From positions 127,664 to 191,663 of the forward strand of contig CAMDEF010000001.1 in assembly GCA_945895265.1 (NCBI GenBank): a stretch of DNA of 64,000 bases, in the 5' to 3' direction. The translations under genes and the position numbers were made by a program. The number at the start of each line of letters is the position of its first letter. Within the stretch, counting starts at the first letter, position 1. Below the pieces are notes generated by a model, which worked only from the letters and a program-made list of their open reading frames with translations, had not been told where the DNA came from and did not search any database. The DNA comes from Bordetella parapertussis. Its GTDB lineage: Bacteria > Pseudomonadota > Gammaproteobacteria > Burkholderiales > Burkholderiaceae_B. Below, in pieces: positions 34,234-42,442 of the stretch.

Positions 34234-35928
34234 TCAATACTTCAATAAAGACTGCCCATCCATTGCCTCGTGCGGTACGCCCAGAAAATCAAGAATCGTC
34301 GGGGCGATATCCACCAAACTAGTTCGCTGAGTCATTGTCGCAGCGGCGTGAGTTGGATGATTGATGAATAAAAATGGATGCGTTTCTTGTGGGCCGAGGC
34401 CGCCGTGCTGGCCGCAATGCATCGCGACGCCTTTTTCTCCGTCCTCAACCATCCACCTTGCACCGCTCACGCCATATGCGTTGACGGTATCAAAGCGGGC
34501 CATGTCTATCCCCATCGCTAGGTGCCGCGACTTTGGTAAGCCCAGTCGCGCCAATTGCTCAGCATCCAAGACCGCAGCGACCCACTCTTGCTGCTTGATG
34601 TGTTCAAGCTTTTCAGTCAACCGCGCTTTGCCGTGTTCGGTTGCGTAAAGCAAGGCACTGGTCCCCTGACCCGCCACACAAATATCGCCCGCTTGAATTT
34701 CGTGACTCAAGCCGTTTGCAGCAAGCCATTGACTAATATGGATCGAATCACCAATCACTTCATGACCGTGGTCTGACGTAACGACAAATAAGATCTCAGC
34801 TTCATTGCGTGCGGCTTGGACGGCCTTGCTCACCATCTCAACCATCTGATCCGTGGCGCTTAAGGCTTCCAAATGTTCCGCCGACCCTGGTTGTTGGTAG
34901 TGCAGGGTCAGATCTGGATTCGCCAGCCACAGGATCCCCAAGCTACAGTTGCCCTCCAACACAACGTCTTTGCAAAAGCGCGTGGTGGCCTCAAGATCAC
35001 CGGCCAAGTCATGCGAAACATTCAAATGACGGTGATCGGTTATTTTCTCTCCGCCACTTGCAAATGATCCAGAACGATGATGAACGTGGCCAAAATGTTC
35101 TGGATCCAGAAAATACGCGATATCCGCAGGCGTACCCAGCGGTACGGCGACACCAACCCAAGTATTAAACTCATAACCCTGATAGCCAAGCTCTTGCATC
35201 GTCGGCACATCAGGCAATGAAGGCACCCGCGTGGCCGAGGTCACAGCCAAGGCGCGTAATTTACCCGCCTTGATCAAGCTAATCGCGGGCGGCAGGCTGC
35301 TGATCCCGATATCAACCACACCTCCCATCGTATCTTGCACCAAAGGGCCTGACCCTTTATACGGCACATGCACAAGCGAAGTGCGTGCGCCACTGGCCAA
35401 TAATTCGCCTGCCAGATGCTGTGGGCTACCCGCACCAATTGAGCCGTACGTCACGGTGCCTGGCTGCTCAGTCGCGCGCTTCATCAGACTCTCAAGCGTA
35501 GCCGAAGAACTCGCGGGCACAACCAAAATCAACGGAAAGGTCGCAATCAGGCTGACCGGTTCAAAGTCGGTTGCGGGGTTGTACATCATTTTTTTGAACA
35601 AACTGGCGTTAAACGCCATCTCTGAGGCTGCGCCATACAAAATCGTGTAACCATCGGCTGGGCTCTTGACGACACTTGCCGCCCCAATCATGCCTGTGGC
35701 ACCGGGTCGATTCTCGATCACGACTGACTGCTTCATAATGACATTTAACTGCTGCGCCATGGCGCGTGCCGTGATGTCAGTGCCGCCACCGGGTGGATAC
35801 GGCACGGTCAGTTTGACCGCACGGTTGGGATAGTCGGGCGAGTCAGCCCTGCTTAAACTTGAATAACAGCTCAGCGCAAAACACGCCGTCAAGGGGAGAA
35901 CGAACTTTAGACACCAGGGTGCAGACAT
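34234..35928 (-). CDS. Fused gene: Bug substrate-binding protein + C-terminal part of an alkaline phosphatase-superfamily protein
   Basis: A 564-residue reading frame made of two unrelated parts. Residues 1 to about 270 are a signal peptide and Bug protein (VKLTVPYPPGGGTDITARAM, HVPYKGSGPLVQDTMGG, FNTWVGVAVPLGTPADI). The rest is the second half of a type I phosphodiesterase/alkaline-phosphatase-superfamily protein: LGILWLANPDLTLHYQQPG, VTSDHGHEVIGD, QETHPFLFINHP and VDIAPTILDFLGVP. The Bug part lacks its last ~45 residues, and the phosphatase lacks its N-terminal half with the nucleophile. A deletion joining two genes in frame is the simplest explanation. The start at 35928 begins a good signal peptide. 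Confidence 0.85.
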   Translation of the reverse strand: MSAPWCLKFVLPLTACFALSCYSSLSRADSPDYPNRAVKLTVPYPPGGGTDITARAMAQQLNVIMKQSVVIENRPGATGMIGAASVVKSPADGYTILYGAASEMAFNASLFKKMMYNPATDFEPVSLIATFPLILVVPASSSATLESLMKRATEQPGTVTYGSIGAGSPQHLAGELLASGARTSLVHVPYKGSGPLVQDTMGGVVDIGISSLPPAISLIKAGKLRALAVTSATRVPSLPDVPTMQELGYQGYEFNTWVGVAVPLGTPADIAYFLDPEHFGHVHHRSGSFASGGEKITDHRHLNVSHDLAGDLEATTRFCKDVVLEGNCSLGILWLANPDLTLHYQQPGSAEHLEALSATDQMVEMVSKAVQAARNEAEILFVVTSDHGHEVIGDSIHISQWLAANGLSHEIQAGDICVAGQGTSALLYATEHGKARLTEKLEHIKQQEWVAAVLDAEQLARLGLPKSRHLAMGIDMARFDTVNAYGVSGARWMVEDGEKGVAMHCGQHGGLGPQETHPFLFINHPTHAAATMTQRTSLVDIAPTILDFLGVPHEAMDGQSLLKY

Positions 35929-36090
35929 AGAGATCTCAGAAGGATGAACAGTTAACAAGTCAATGACAAGACTCAAACTTGTTATTCATCATAGAAACCA
36001 CAGGTGACCATTTCGTGACAGAGTTTAGGTCAGCACCTTACGAATAATCAACGCGGCTTCACTAAAAAATGCGATGCCGCTTAACCAATG

Positions 36091-37506
36091 TTACTCACTC
36101 GTCTCGTCTTCCTGCTCGCCCTTCGGCAAATCAGCAAACCTCTGCTGCATAGTCTGGTTACCCCTTGTTAACTTCTTGATCGTCACGTCTTGGGCCTTAT
36201 CGTTGGCCAGGCGTAAGTTGCGATTTGCGCCCGTCAAGGCATCACGTGTTTTTTGTAGATGAATGATCGATTTATCGATCTCATCGATCGCAGTATCAAA
36301 TTGCCTTGAAGCCAGATCGTAATTTCTAGCGAACCCGGTTTTAAAACTTGCCAGCTCGTTTTCGAAGTTCGTAATATCGATATTTTGCGCTTTAATTAAT
36401 ACAAGCTCTGACTTGTACTTAAGCGAGTTCAATGCGGCGTTACGCAGCAAGGTAATGATCGGAATAAAAAACTGTGGGCGCACCACATACATCTTTGGAT
36501 ACCGATGCGACACGTCTACGATCCCAGCGTTGTACAACTCACTATCAGGCTCAAGCAGTGACACCAACACCGCGTACTCGCAACCCTTCTCGTTGCGATC
36601 TTTATCAAGCTCTTTCAAAAAATCTTCGTTTTTACCTCTGTTTGCAGATTGATCGCTCTCGTTTTTCATTTCAAACATGATCGAGACAATCTCAGTGCCG
36701 GCGTCGTCTTTATCCTTGAAGATGTAATCCCCCTTGCTACCGCTGCGCGCATTGTTATCTTTTTCAAAATACGCTTTCGGAAACGCGGTCGCTCGGATCA
36801 GATTGAACGCGGTCTCGCAATGCTGCTCAAGGGTTTCACCCACCATTTTGGTGGATAAGCGTGCCTTCATATCTTTGAGGCGCTCAATCGTATCTTCGCG
36901 ATCTTTGATCTGAGTTTCATACTTATCTTTAAGGGATTGCTCAGCTTGTTGCTTGGCCAACTCAACGCGCATCAGGTTATTTTTGATCTCGTCACGCTCT
37001 TGAGCCACCACACTGACGGCCTCGGTCATTGCCAGCTTTTGCGTCACCTCTAGGCCATCGAGTTTGGCTTTTAGGCTTTGGATCTCTGAATCTTTAGCAG
37101 CGGCAGTTTTTTGTAACTCGCTGACAAGTTTGGCATCGGCAAGCGCAACTGCGGCTTCTTTTTCTAACTGCGCTTGCTTAAGCTTGGTGGCAAGCTCGTC
37201 GCGCTCTTTTTCGACACCGCTCAACGCCTGGGCCAGAGCAAGTTGGCGGGCAGCGTCGGCCGCCAAGAGCTTGGCGTTTAGCTCTTGGATCAAAGCATCT
37301 TTAGCGGCCTCGGACCGATGTAACTCACTAGCCGCTTGCGCTTTGGCCAGCTCGACAGCGTTTTGTTTGCCTTGCTCAGCGAGTTCAAGACGCTCGTGCA
37401 ACTGCTCGTTAAACTCACTGTCACGAACCTGCTTAACGATATCAGCGTAGCCAGTTTCGTCGATTTTGAAGGCTTTTGAGCAATGTGGGCAAATGATGTC
37501 GTGCAT
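36091..37506 (-). CDS. DUF2130 domain protein
   Basis: A 471-residue protein. The N-terminus [29 protein letters not shown] resembles a short zinc-binding CxxC segment seen in this family. Residues about 30-200 are a long Ala/Glu/Lys-rich coiled coil. The DUF2130 domain follows ([60 protein letters not shown]), whose core resembles a PD-(D/E)xK nuclease. The start at 37506 is used because upstream ATGs add an atypical N-terminus. Function is unproven; location among mobile defence-type genes is common for the family. Confidence 0.9.
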   Translation of the reverse strand: MHDIICPHCSKAFKIDETGYADIVKQVRDSEFNEQLHERLELAEQGKQNAVELAKAQAASELHRSEAAKDALIQELNAKLLAADAARQLALAQALSGVEKERDELATKLKQAQLEKEAAVALADAKLVSELQKTAAAKDSEIQSLKAKLDGLEVTQKLAMTEAVSVVAQERDEIKNNLMRVELAKQQAEQSLKDKYETQIKDREDTIERLKDMKARLSTKMVGETLEQHCETAFNLIRATAFPKAYFEKDNNARSGSKGDYIFKDKDDAGTEIVSIMFEMKNESDQSANRGKNEDFLKELDKDRNEKGCEYAVLVSLLEPDSELYNAGIVDVSHRYPKMYVVRPQFFIPIITLLRNAALNSLKYKSELVLIKAQNIDITNFENELASFKTGFARNYDLASRQFDTAIDEIDKSIIHLQKTRDALTGANRNLRLANDKAQDVTIKKLTRGNQTMQQRFADLPKGEQEDETSE

Positions 37507-37700
37507 GTTTGATACCGCCTTTGCGATCGATATTTGTGTAGCTGCAGTATGCCTGACGATGCGACTCATCGCGTGAAACACTCGGTGGCCACTCCCAAGT
37601 TACCAAACGGTAACAGCCTCTCATCCGGCAATTTCACTAACATTATCCTTGCAAATTCATCACGACATGTTTAATTTACAAGGATGTGTCAACGGTGATT

Positions 37701-37898
37701 TCAGGCAATAAATTTGCGAGTGTCCTGTGTTTGGACACTTTCCCAATAACTCTTTGCCGCATTGCCAACATTTACTTTCTTACCTGCCCACCCCGGAAGC
37801 TTTGCTTGGCCACGACCTACAGCCTTTATGGCTGCAAACGCATCGGTCAGAGTCATGGTTGGGATATTTGAAGATTGATTTTCTATAGCGTTTTTCAT
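37701..37898 (-). CDS. Small hypothetical protein
   Basis: A 65-residue reading frame beginning MKNAIENQSSNIPTMTLTDAFAAIKAVGRG. It follows the AbiEii-like toxin gene on the same strand after 29 bases. No family is recognised and no Shine-Dalgarno consensus is strong (AACTGAATCC before the ATG). It could be a gene start of something truncated, since it ends in an A/T-rich region without a partner. Confidence 0.45.
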   Translation of the reverse strand: MKNAIENQSSNIPTMTLTDAFAAIKAVGRGQAKLPGWAGKKVNVGNAAKSYWESVQTQDTRKFIA

Positions 37899-37927
37899 TG
37901 GATTCAGTTCTTTTTACGAGCTCGGTG

Positions 37928-38983
37928 TTAATTCTTAAGCCTCAGCACTTGCATCATTTCACTTTCAATGTTTTCTGAAGTAATCAAGGATAAGGTGTTC
38001 CGCAATGTTTTTGAAAATACGTTCAACGCTTCGCGAAAACTCGGAGTATTTGCTTTTGTGGCGTACACCATATCTGCAACAAACGCATCGTATTGAGCAT
38101 TCAGCTCTTCACTAGTTTCTGCCCACTCAAGTGCGCCATTCAGTTGTTTTATCGGCTTTAAATAGAAATCAAGATGCTGGTTTGCAAATTCAATCGCGTC
38201 ACTAGCGATCACGCCAGTCATGATTCGCGCTAAAGCCTGAACATCCGTGTTTACTGCTGGAGTGCTCTGAATAATTTGATGCACGTCGTAGATATGCCTC
38301 ACTAGGGCTTTATCCCATCCCACAGATGCATGTAGCACCCTATCAGCATTGCCCTTTTGCAACTGTAATGACAAACGACGAGGGAATGACACCAGCTTTT
38401 CAGCCAAGGCCTCCTGTAAAGAAACGCACTCAATTTGGATCGGAGATTGATAAGAACCGGAGGTTAACTTGTCAAATAACAGACCCACCTTGTGCGTTAC
38501 TGTCGGCGCCCGAAGAATTGTGTGATTAAGCTCAAGCAGAAGATGAGGGCGTAACGATGAGGGCTTGGAAAACGCTGATTCATACTCGATATCCAGGCTG
38601 GTGTAACTATTACTATCCAACGAGCTGCGCGTAATAGAATCTTTTCCAAATCCTCCCTCTTCTAAAGTTTTTATCACCTGCTTCACAAAAGTACTACGTT
38701 TGCGTCGCAACGCAGCTTTCGACAGTTGTGCTGCAGCTGCGGTTGGAACAAGCTTGAAGTCAACATCCTCAGACATCCGATGCAAAATACCGTAGGCTTT
38801 TGCCAGACACGTGCCACCACAAAAGACAACCCGAAAATCAGGCGACACGGGGAATATTTGGATGAGCGTGATTGCAGCTAGAACAAAGTGATCTTTTTCA
38901 ATTGCAAATGCCGGAAGAGACAGGTCTGATTCAGCATCAAAATCTAAAATCTTCTCAATAATTTCTGGTGGTAACTTTTTCAC
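37928..38983 (-). CDS. AbiEii/AbiGii-family nucleotidyltransferase toxin
   Basis: A 351-residue protein of the DUF1814/AbiEii nucleotidyltransferase family. The active-site pattern is FCGGTCLAKAYGILHRMSEDVDF (GG...S-D-D type, with Asp-x-Asp). A later conserved block is ALAEKLVSFPRR. Family toxins transfer nucleotides to target RNAs, including tRNAs, and block translation. The start overlaps the stop of the partner antitoxin (ATGA). The pair forms an AbiE-like type IV toxin-antitoxin or abortive-infection unit. Confidence 0.92.
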   Translation of the reverse strand: MKKLPPEIIEKILDFDAESDLSLPAFAIEKDHFVLAAITLIQIFPVSPDFRVVFCGGTCLAKAYGILHRMSEDVDFKLVPTAAAAQLSKAALRRKRSTFVKQVIKTLEEGGFGKDSITRSSLDSNSYTSLDIEYESAFSKPSSLRPHLLLELNHTILRAPTVTHKVGLLFDKLTSGSYQSPIQIECVSLQEALAEKLVSFPRRLSLQLQKGNADRVLHASVGWDKALVRHIYDVHQIIQSTPAVNTDVQALARIMTGVIASDAIEFANQHLDFYLKPIKQLNGALEWAETSEELNAQYDAFVADMVYATKANTPSFREALNVFSKTLRNTLSLITSENIESEMMQVLRLKN

Positions 38984-39387
38984 GTTTCGTATCGTATTGA
39001 CTTGCTACCAAAGCCGATCCTGCGACTCACTCGTGAACTGCCCACGTTCAGCACCGCGGCCATCGGCATTTGAGTGGTTTTGCCATCCCTATATTCTTTT
39101 GCAGCAGTTCCAAGCTCTGGCTTGACTCCCAGTTTAGTCAGTACATCTATACCAATTTCAATGAGCGGCACCACAGGAACAGGCTTGCCTGTTAAGGTAC
39201 TTTTCTTTGCCTTAACGTACACGCCATAGCCAGCCTTAATTAAGAGCCCTTTATTGATGGAGCCTCGCAGCGCTCGACCTACTTGATCATAGCCACCAAA
39301 TTTATCAAATTCTTTGCGCAGAAATACCTTAGCCATAGAGCGCCGCAGGCTCATCTCGATTCGTTCTTCTAAGGTCATTTTTGACAT
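38980..39387 (-). CDS. DUF6088/AbiEi-like antitoxin
   Basis: A 135-residue partner of the AbiEii toxin. It has a winged-helix-like N-terminus (SLRRSMAKVFLRKEFDKFGGYDQVGRALRGSINKGLLIKAGYGVYVKAK), followed by a Pro/Val-rich part as in AbiEi-type and DUF6088 proteins, which bind DNA and repress the operon. The ATG at 39387 is preferred to 39411, because the earlier start lies inside the operator palindrome; a third ATG at 39378 is possible. It is coupled to the toxin gene. Confidence 0.85.
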   Translation of the reverse strand: MSKMTLEERIEMSLRRSMAKVFLRKEFDKFGGYDQVGRALRGSINKGLLIKAGYGVYVKAKKSTLTGKPVPVVPLIEIGIDVLTKLGVKPELGTAAKEYRDGKTTQMPMAAVLNVGSSRVSRRIGFGSKSIRYET

Positions 39388-39397
39388 AAGCAATCTA

Positions 39398-39427
39398 CAA
39401 AAATACGACATTAATGTCGTATTTTTG
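39398..39427. promoter_or_regulatory. 30-bp perfect palindrome, operator of the AbiE-like pair
   Basis: The half-site CAAAAATACGACATT is followed directly by its exact reverse complement with no spacer. It is 11 bases upstream of the chosen antitoxin start, as expected for an autorepressor site. Confidence 0.88.
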
Positions 39428-39595
39428 CAATAATTAATGGTGTTGTCAATATACGTCCAATCTCAGCGCTTGCTGCGTTTACGACAATGCGATTCGGATC
39501 AATCCTAAAACTACAATAGATCAAGTACGCCTTCGAAGTAATTGTCAATTTACCCCCTGGTATTTAAAGCCGTTGGACGTGAAGAATATACCTGA

Positions 39596-39994
39596 CTAAC
39601 AATTAGGATTAGGCCGATTCCATTTATCCGTACCGCCACCCCCAGGCCCGCTGTAGCACCCGCCACCCGGAGCAGTCGAAGCGCCACCGCCCGGCCCGGT
39701 ATACGCACCGCCACCTGGCCCTGTGTAGGCGCCGCCGCCCGGGCCCGTGTATAAACCACCACCTGGTCCGGTATAAGCCCCACCTCCTGGCCCTGTGTAC
39801 GCACCACCGCCGGGCCCTGTGTAGGCTCCGCCACCTGGGCCGGTATAGGCGCCGCCTCCGGGGCCGGTGTAAAGACCACCGCCCGGGCCTGTATAGCAAG
39901 GCCCGCCTGGACCAGAGTAGCCCGTGCAAGCCAGCGACGCGCTTGAGGCCAAGACTGCAGACACTGCGAAAATAATTTTCAATGCGGTGTTCAT
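39596..39994 (-). CDS. Secreted Gly/Pro/Tyr-rich repeat protein (YTGPGGG repeats)
   Basis: A 132-residue protein with a signal peptide (about residues 1-22, KIIFAVSAVLASSASLA). The mature part is 10-12 tandem repeats of eight residues, (Y)TGPGGG(A/L), and a short tail TDKWNRPNPNC. Four cysteines lie outside or at the edges of the array. Similar YTGPGGG proteins are annotated as hypothetical in Burkholderiales. Function is unknown. The repeats are encoded by a 24-bp minisatellite. Confidence 0.7.
   Translation of the reverse strand: MNTALKIIFAVSAVLASSASLACTGYSGPGGPCYTGPGGGLYTGPGGGAYTGPGGGAYTGPGGGAYTGPGGGAYTGPGGGLYTGPGGGAYTGPGGGAYTGPGGGASTAPGGGCYSGPGGGGTDKWNRPNPNC
39635..39919 (-). repeat. 24-bp minisatellite encoding YTGPGGGA
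   Basis: About eleven full or partial 24-bp units, differing mainly at codon third positions. Such synonymous drift suggests an old array maintained by selection on the peptide. Confidence 0.9.
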
Positions 39995-40103
39995 ACTGGC
40001 CCCTTAGGCTGTTCGTGTGGATGACACAGCACCAGTATGCGCGCGTTGGTGGCTCATCAGATGAGACAGATACCGATGCCTTTGCTGTCAATGGATTGGT
40101 TGG

Positions 40104-40421
40104 TTATTCAAGCGGCTGAGCCATCGCGTCTTTAATGGACTCCCGCATACCGGGAATTGCTAACAAATACGAAGTTTCTTGAATAGCACTCCAATCTTCT
40201 TCAGAAAACTCTTCAGCGTGAATGTTGTCAGGCGTGATTCCAGCTAATAACTCGTCAAGTCGTGTTTTTTTCGACACAATCGGTTCAATGACAATCTTGC
40301 CATTAAGCACATTCATATTGACAGCCTGGCCTAGCGTTAACTGGGCGAGCTCCATGACTGAATTCGGCAGTCGCAACGCGGGGCTATTGCCCCATTTTTT
40401 GATGATTTCTTTCATAATCAA
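40104..40421 (-). CDS. Chimeric antitoxin: MazE-type DNA-binding domain with YefM/Phd-type tail
   Basis: A 105-residue protein. Residues 1-70 are a MazE/AbrB-type swapped-hairpin domain (KKWGNSPALRLPNSVMELAQLTLGQAVNM) followed by the MazE linker ELLAGITPDNIHAE. Canonical MazE proteins then end in a toxin-binding segment of the DWGxPxGxEVW type. Here residues 71-105 instead read FSEEDWSAIQETSYLLAIPGMRESI, the toxin-binding tail typical of YefM/Phd antitoxins that pair with YoeB/RelE-like toxins. Neither MazF nor RelE/YoeB is adjacent, so this appears to be an orphan. The tail assignment is from recalled motifs. Confidence 0.75.
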   Translation of the reverse strand: MIMKEIIKKWGNSPALRLPNSVMELAQLTLGQAVNMNVLNGKIVIEPIVSKKTRLDELLAGITPDNIHAEEFSEEDWSAIQETSYLLAIPGMRESIKDAMAQPLE

Positions 40422-40474
40422 CTCTAGCTACTTAACAATTTCTTCGGCCTTAGCACGCTTGAATTTAGCTTCAA

Positions 40475-40960
40475 TTATTTAGCCCACACTGCTCGGGGCG
40501 ACTGAAACTCAATTGCCCACAGCTCAAGGTGCCGCCAGATCAAATTCATTGACACTCGCCCGCGCTGCGCGGCTTCTTGAACCGCCGCCACTAAGAGCGC
40601 AAGCGGTGCTTCGTCTAAAAATGTTGCGATATGAGCAACCAAACTAGCCGGTACAACCCCTGACACTAGGGCCGTTTGCAGCTCTTTAGGTTGCATTACC
40701 GTTTTGTAACTCACGCTGGCTGATTGACTGGCCATTTGCAGAGCATGACGCAACTGCTTAGGCGGCCAAGCAATCATGTCTAGGCCTAGCAGGTCAAATA
40801 GAACCAGCAACTTTGTAACGCCGAGCTCTTTGAGCGTACCGTTCTCAAGTTGATTAACCGTCGCACGCGATAGCCCAGACAACCGTCCCAATTGGAGTTG
40901 AGTTAACCCATATTGTTCTCGACGGTTTTGCACTAACGCACCGATTTCAAATGGATTCAT
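40475..40960 (-). CDS. Xre-family HTH transcriptional regulator, orphan
   Basis: A 161-residue protein. The helix-turn-helix is clear: IGALVQNRREQYGLTQLQLGRLSGLSRATVNQLENGTLKELGVTKLLVLFDLLGLDMI, resembling HipB-type and AbiE-associated regulators. The C-terminal half (about residues 70-161) is helical with no recognised domain and includes RHLELWAIEFQSPRAVWAK. Regulators of this kind are often next to nucleotidyltransferase or HipA toxins; none is directly adjacent here. Confidence 0.85.
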   Translation of the reverse strand: MNPFEIGALVQNRREQYGLTQLQLGRLSGLSRATVNQLENGTLKELGVTKLLVLFDLLGLDMIAWPPKQLRHALQMASQSASVSYKTVMQPKELQTALVSGVVPASLVAHIATFLDEAPLALLVAAVQEAAQRGRVSMNLIWRHLELWAIEFQSPRAVWAK

Positions 40961-41022
40961 GGCTTCACAAAATTAATGGGTCGTTCTGCATCGTTCATCG
41001 CGTGAATGATGTTTTTGACTTG

Positions 41023-41355
41023 CTAGTTAGCATCTACGTGAGCAGCGTAAATCACTCGTAACATTTGATCTGCAAATTTTGGTACTTTGCTGTTTTTCTC
41101 CCAGCCGGCGATCGCTTGGTCTGTGCGAACCAATGTTCGCCCAAGGGAAGCTTGGGACATAAGCATGGCCTGGCGCAAGTAGCGAAATTCGGCACCCGTT
41201 AATTTGCTATTTTTACGAATCAAGGCTTTGCAGATGGCTCGAGTTAGACCAGGCAAATCTTGAATGGTTAAAGCCTCACCGTAACGAGTTTCTACGCGTT
41301 CATAGCCGTTCGCCAACCAAATATTGCGAAGACCTCCGTCTGTGTAGTGGTACAT
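41023..41355 (-). CDS. HTH antitoxin-like regulator (MqsA/HigA-like)
   Basis: A 110-residue protein. It opens MYHYTDGGLRNIWLANGYE, a pattern found in HTH proteins near type II toxins. The C-terminal helix-turn-helix reads LTGAEFRYLRQAMLMSQASLGRTLVRTDQAIAGWEKNSKVPKFADQMLRVIYAAHV. No toxin gene is next to it. Function as a transcription factor is likely; target unknown. Confidence 0.75.
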   Translation of the reverse strand: MYHYTDGGLRNIWLANGYERVETRYGEALTIQDLPGLTRAICKALIRKNSKLTGAEFRYLRQAMLMSQASLGRTLVRTDQAIAGWEKNSKVPKFADQMLRVIYAAHVDAN

Positions 41356-41440
41356 ACTAATTCCTAATCATTAACGCAGTGACAATGATCATCTCGGCTG
41401 CTTTCGCTGAGGTCAGGGCCGCACAGATGGGCCAACCGCT

Positions 41441-41620
41441 CTATCCAATATTTTTAACCAGACAGTAAGTCCCAGCCACTAAACCAGTTGACGCACCAAT
41501 CAAGGTTGAAAGTATTTTCCAAGCCTGAGCAGACAGTTCGCGACAAAGGACTACCTCAAACCGAGCTAGATCATCGCGGGTTGCCAAGGTTTCGACCACG
41601 GCATCTAGCTTTGATATCAT
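41441..41620 (-). CDS. Shortened paralogue of the small coiled-coil membrane proteins
   Basis: A 59-residue frame. It reads MISKLDAVVETLATRDDLARFEVVLCRELS, then AQAWKILSTLIGASTGLVAGTYCLVKNIG. These two halves match the beginning and end of the 90-residue protein at 41986-42258, but its coiled-coil middle is missing. The start overlaps the stop of the upstream gene as ATGA, so it is probably translated by coupling. Function unknown. Confidence 0.6.
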   Translation of the reverse strand: MISKLDAVVETLATRDDLARFEVVLCRELSAQAWKILSTLIGASTGLVAGTYCLVKNIG

Positions 41621-41979
41621 TTAAGCGAATACAAAAACATCGATAAGCACATCGCAATTGCGCTAGCCGATAACGTTGCAATACCCCCTCCTATCCAGAT
41701 AAGGTATTTATTCGAGGTTTTTAGGCTAGAGACGTCTGCCCGAAACTCGATAAAGTCTTTTTTGCAGTCATCGATCAGAACTTTAACGCCTGAAATTTCT
41801 GTTGATATTTTGGCCTCGAGCGTGGCACTGACTTGCAACAAATCAGCTTTAGTGGCGTATTGACGATGCTCTTCGTGATAAACCTGTTGCAGCGTCTGGG
41901 CGTGTACCTGAGCTTGCTGCCTTGAAACCCCAGCGGCTTCTAGCTCAACCACATACGACAGTGGATTAAAAAGTGTCAC
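41617..41979 (-). CDS. Coiled-coil tail-anchored protein (DUF1640-like)
   Basis: A 120-residue protein. The N-terminus FNPLSYVVELEAAGVSRQQAQVHAQTLQQVY resembles DUF1640/CCDC90-type proteins. The middle (about 40-90) is an amphipathic coiled coil, and residues about 92-117 form a membrane helix. It lies between two similar small genes with gaps of six bases and an overlap, so the three form an operon. The role is unknown; a membrane-anchored oligomer is likely. Confidence 0.7.
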   Translation of the reverse strand: MTLFNPLSYVVELEAAGVSRQQAQVHAQTLQQVYHEEHRQYATKADLLQVSATLEAKISTEISGVKVLIDDCKKDFIEFRADVSSLKTSNKYLIWIGGGIATLSASAIAMCLSMFLYSLK

Positions 41980-41985
41980 AGCGGA

Positions 41986-42258
41986 CTACCCCGTATTTTT
42001 TGCGAAGTAATACGTCACACTGACCAGTAACGTTGATGTGTAGATCAAGGTTAAAAGGATCTTCCAGGTTTGCGCGTTTACGGCTTGGTGGATACGGTTA
42101 ATGTCGCGGCGAATACCTGAAACATTTCGTTGAATGCTTGAGATTTCACGATGAATATCTGAGATTTCACGACACAGTTTCACTTCAAGCCGAGAAAGGT
42201 CCTCACGCGTTGCTACGGTTGCCAAGGCTGCTTCGAGTTTTTCTACACGCAATTGCAT
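41986..42258 (-). CDS. Coiled-coil tail-anchored protein
   Basis: A 90-residue protein beginning MQLRVEKLEAALATVATREDLSRLEVKLCREIS. A coiled coil of seven-residue pattern (IHREISSIQRNVSGIRRDINRIHQAV) leads into a C-terminal membrane helix (ILLTLIYTSTLLVSVTYYF). It has the same plan as the gene at 14884-15309 and is paralogous to the 59-residue frame at 41441-41620. First gene of the three-gene operon. Confidence 0.72.
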   Translation of the reverse strand: MQLRVEKLEAALATVATREDLSRLEVKLCREISDIHREISSIQRNVSGIRRDINRIHQAVNAQTWKILLTLIYTSTLLVSVTYYFAKNTG

Positions 42259-42442
42259 CGTGAGCCCTCTTTGTTGAACAAAGAGAATTCTACGGACATC
42301 TTCAACATGGTCAACGCGACTTGAGCAAGAAGTTTTTGCGGTTTACAAATTGTTACTAATTGTTAGCCGCATCCTGCCCTCTCTGCACCAAAGGCACCGC
42401 AGGGGCAACGGCATTGATAACAGCAGCTTTGCTAAAGCCCTT

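Noticed and set aside
39635..39919. Regular 24-bp repeats resembling a CRISPR-like array
   Set aside because: Units are contiguous with no unique spacers and encode YTGPGGG repeats with a signal peptide in front; no cas genes are present.
39624..40091. 155-codon minus-strand frame as a possible toxin partner of the chimeric antitoxin
   Set aside because: It lies largely across the YTGPGGG gene in another frame, its composition is driven by that gene's repeats, and it has no RelE, YoeB or MazF motif.
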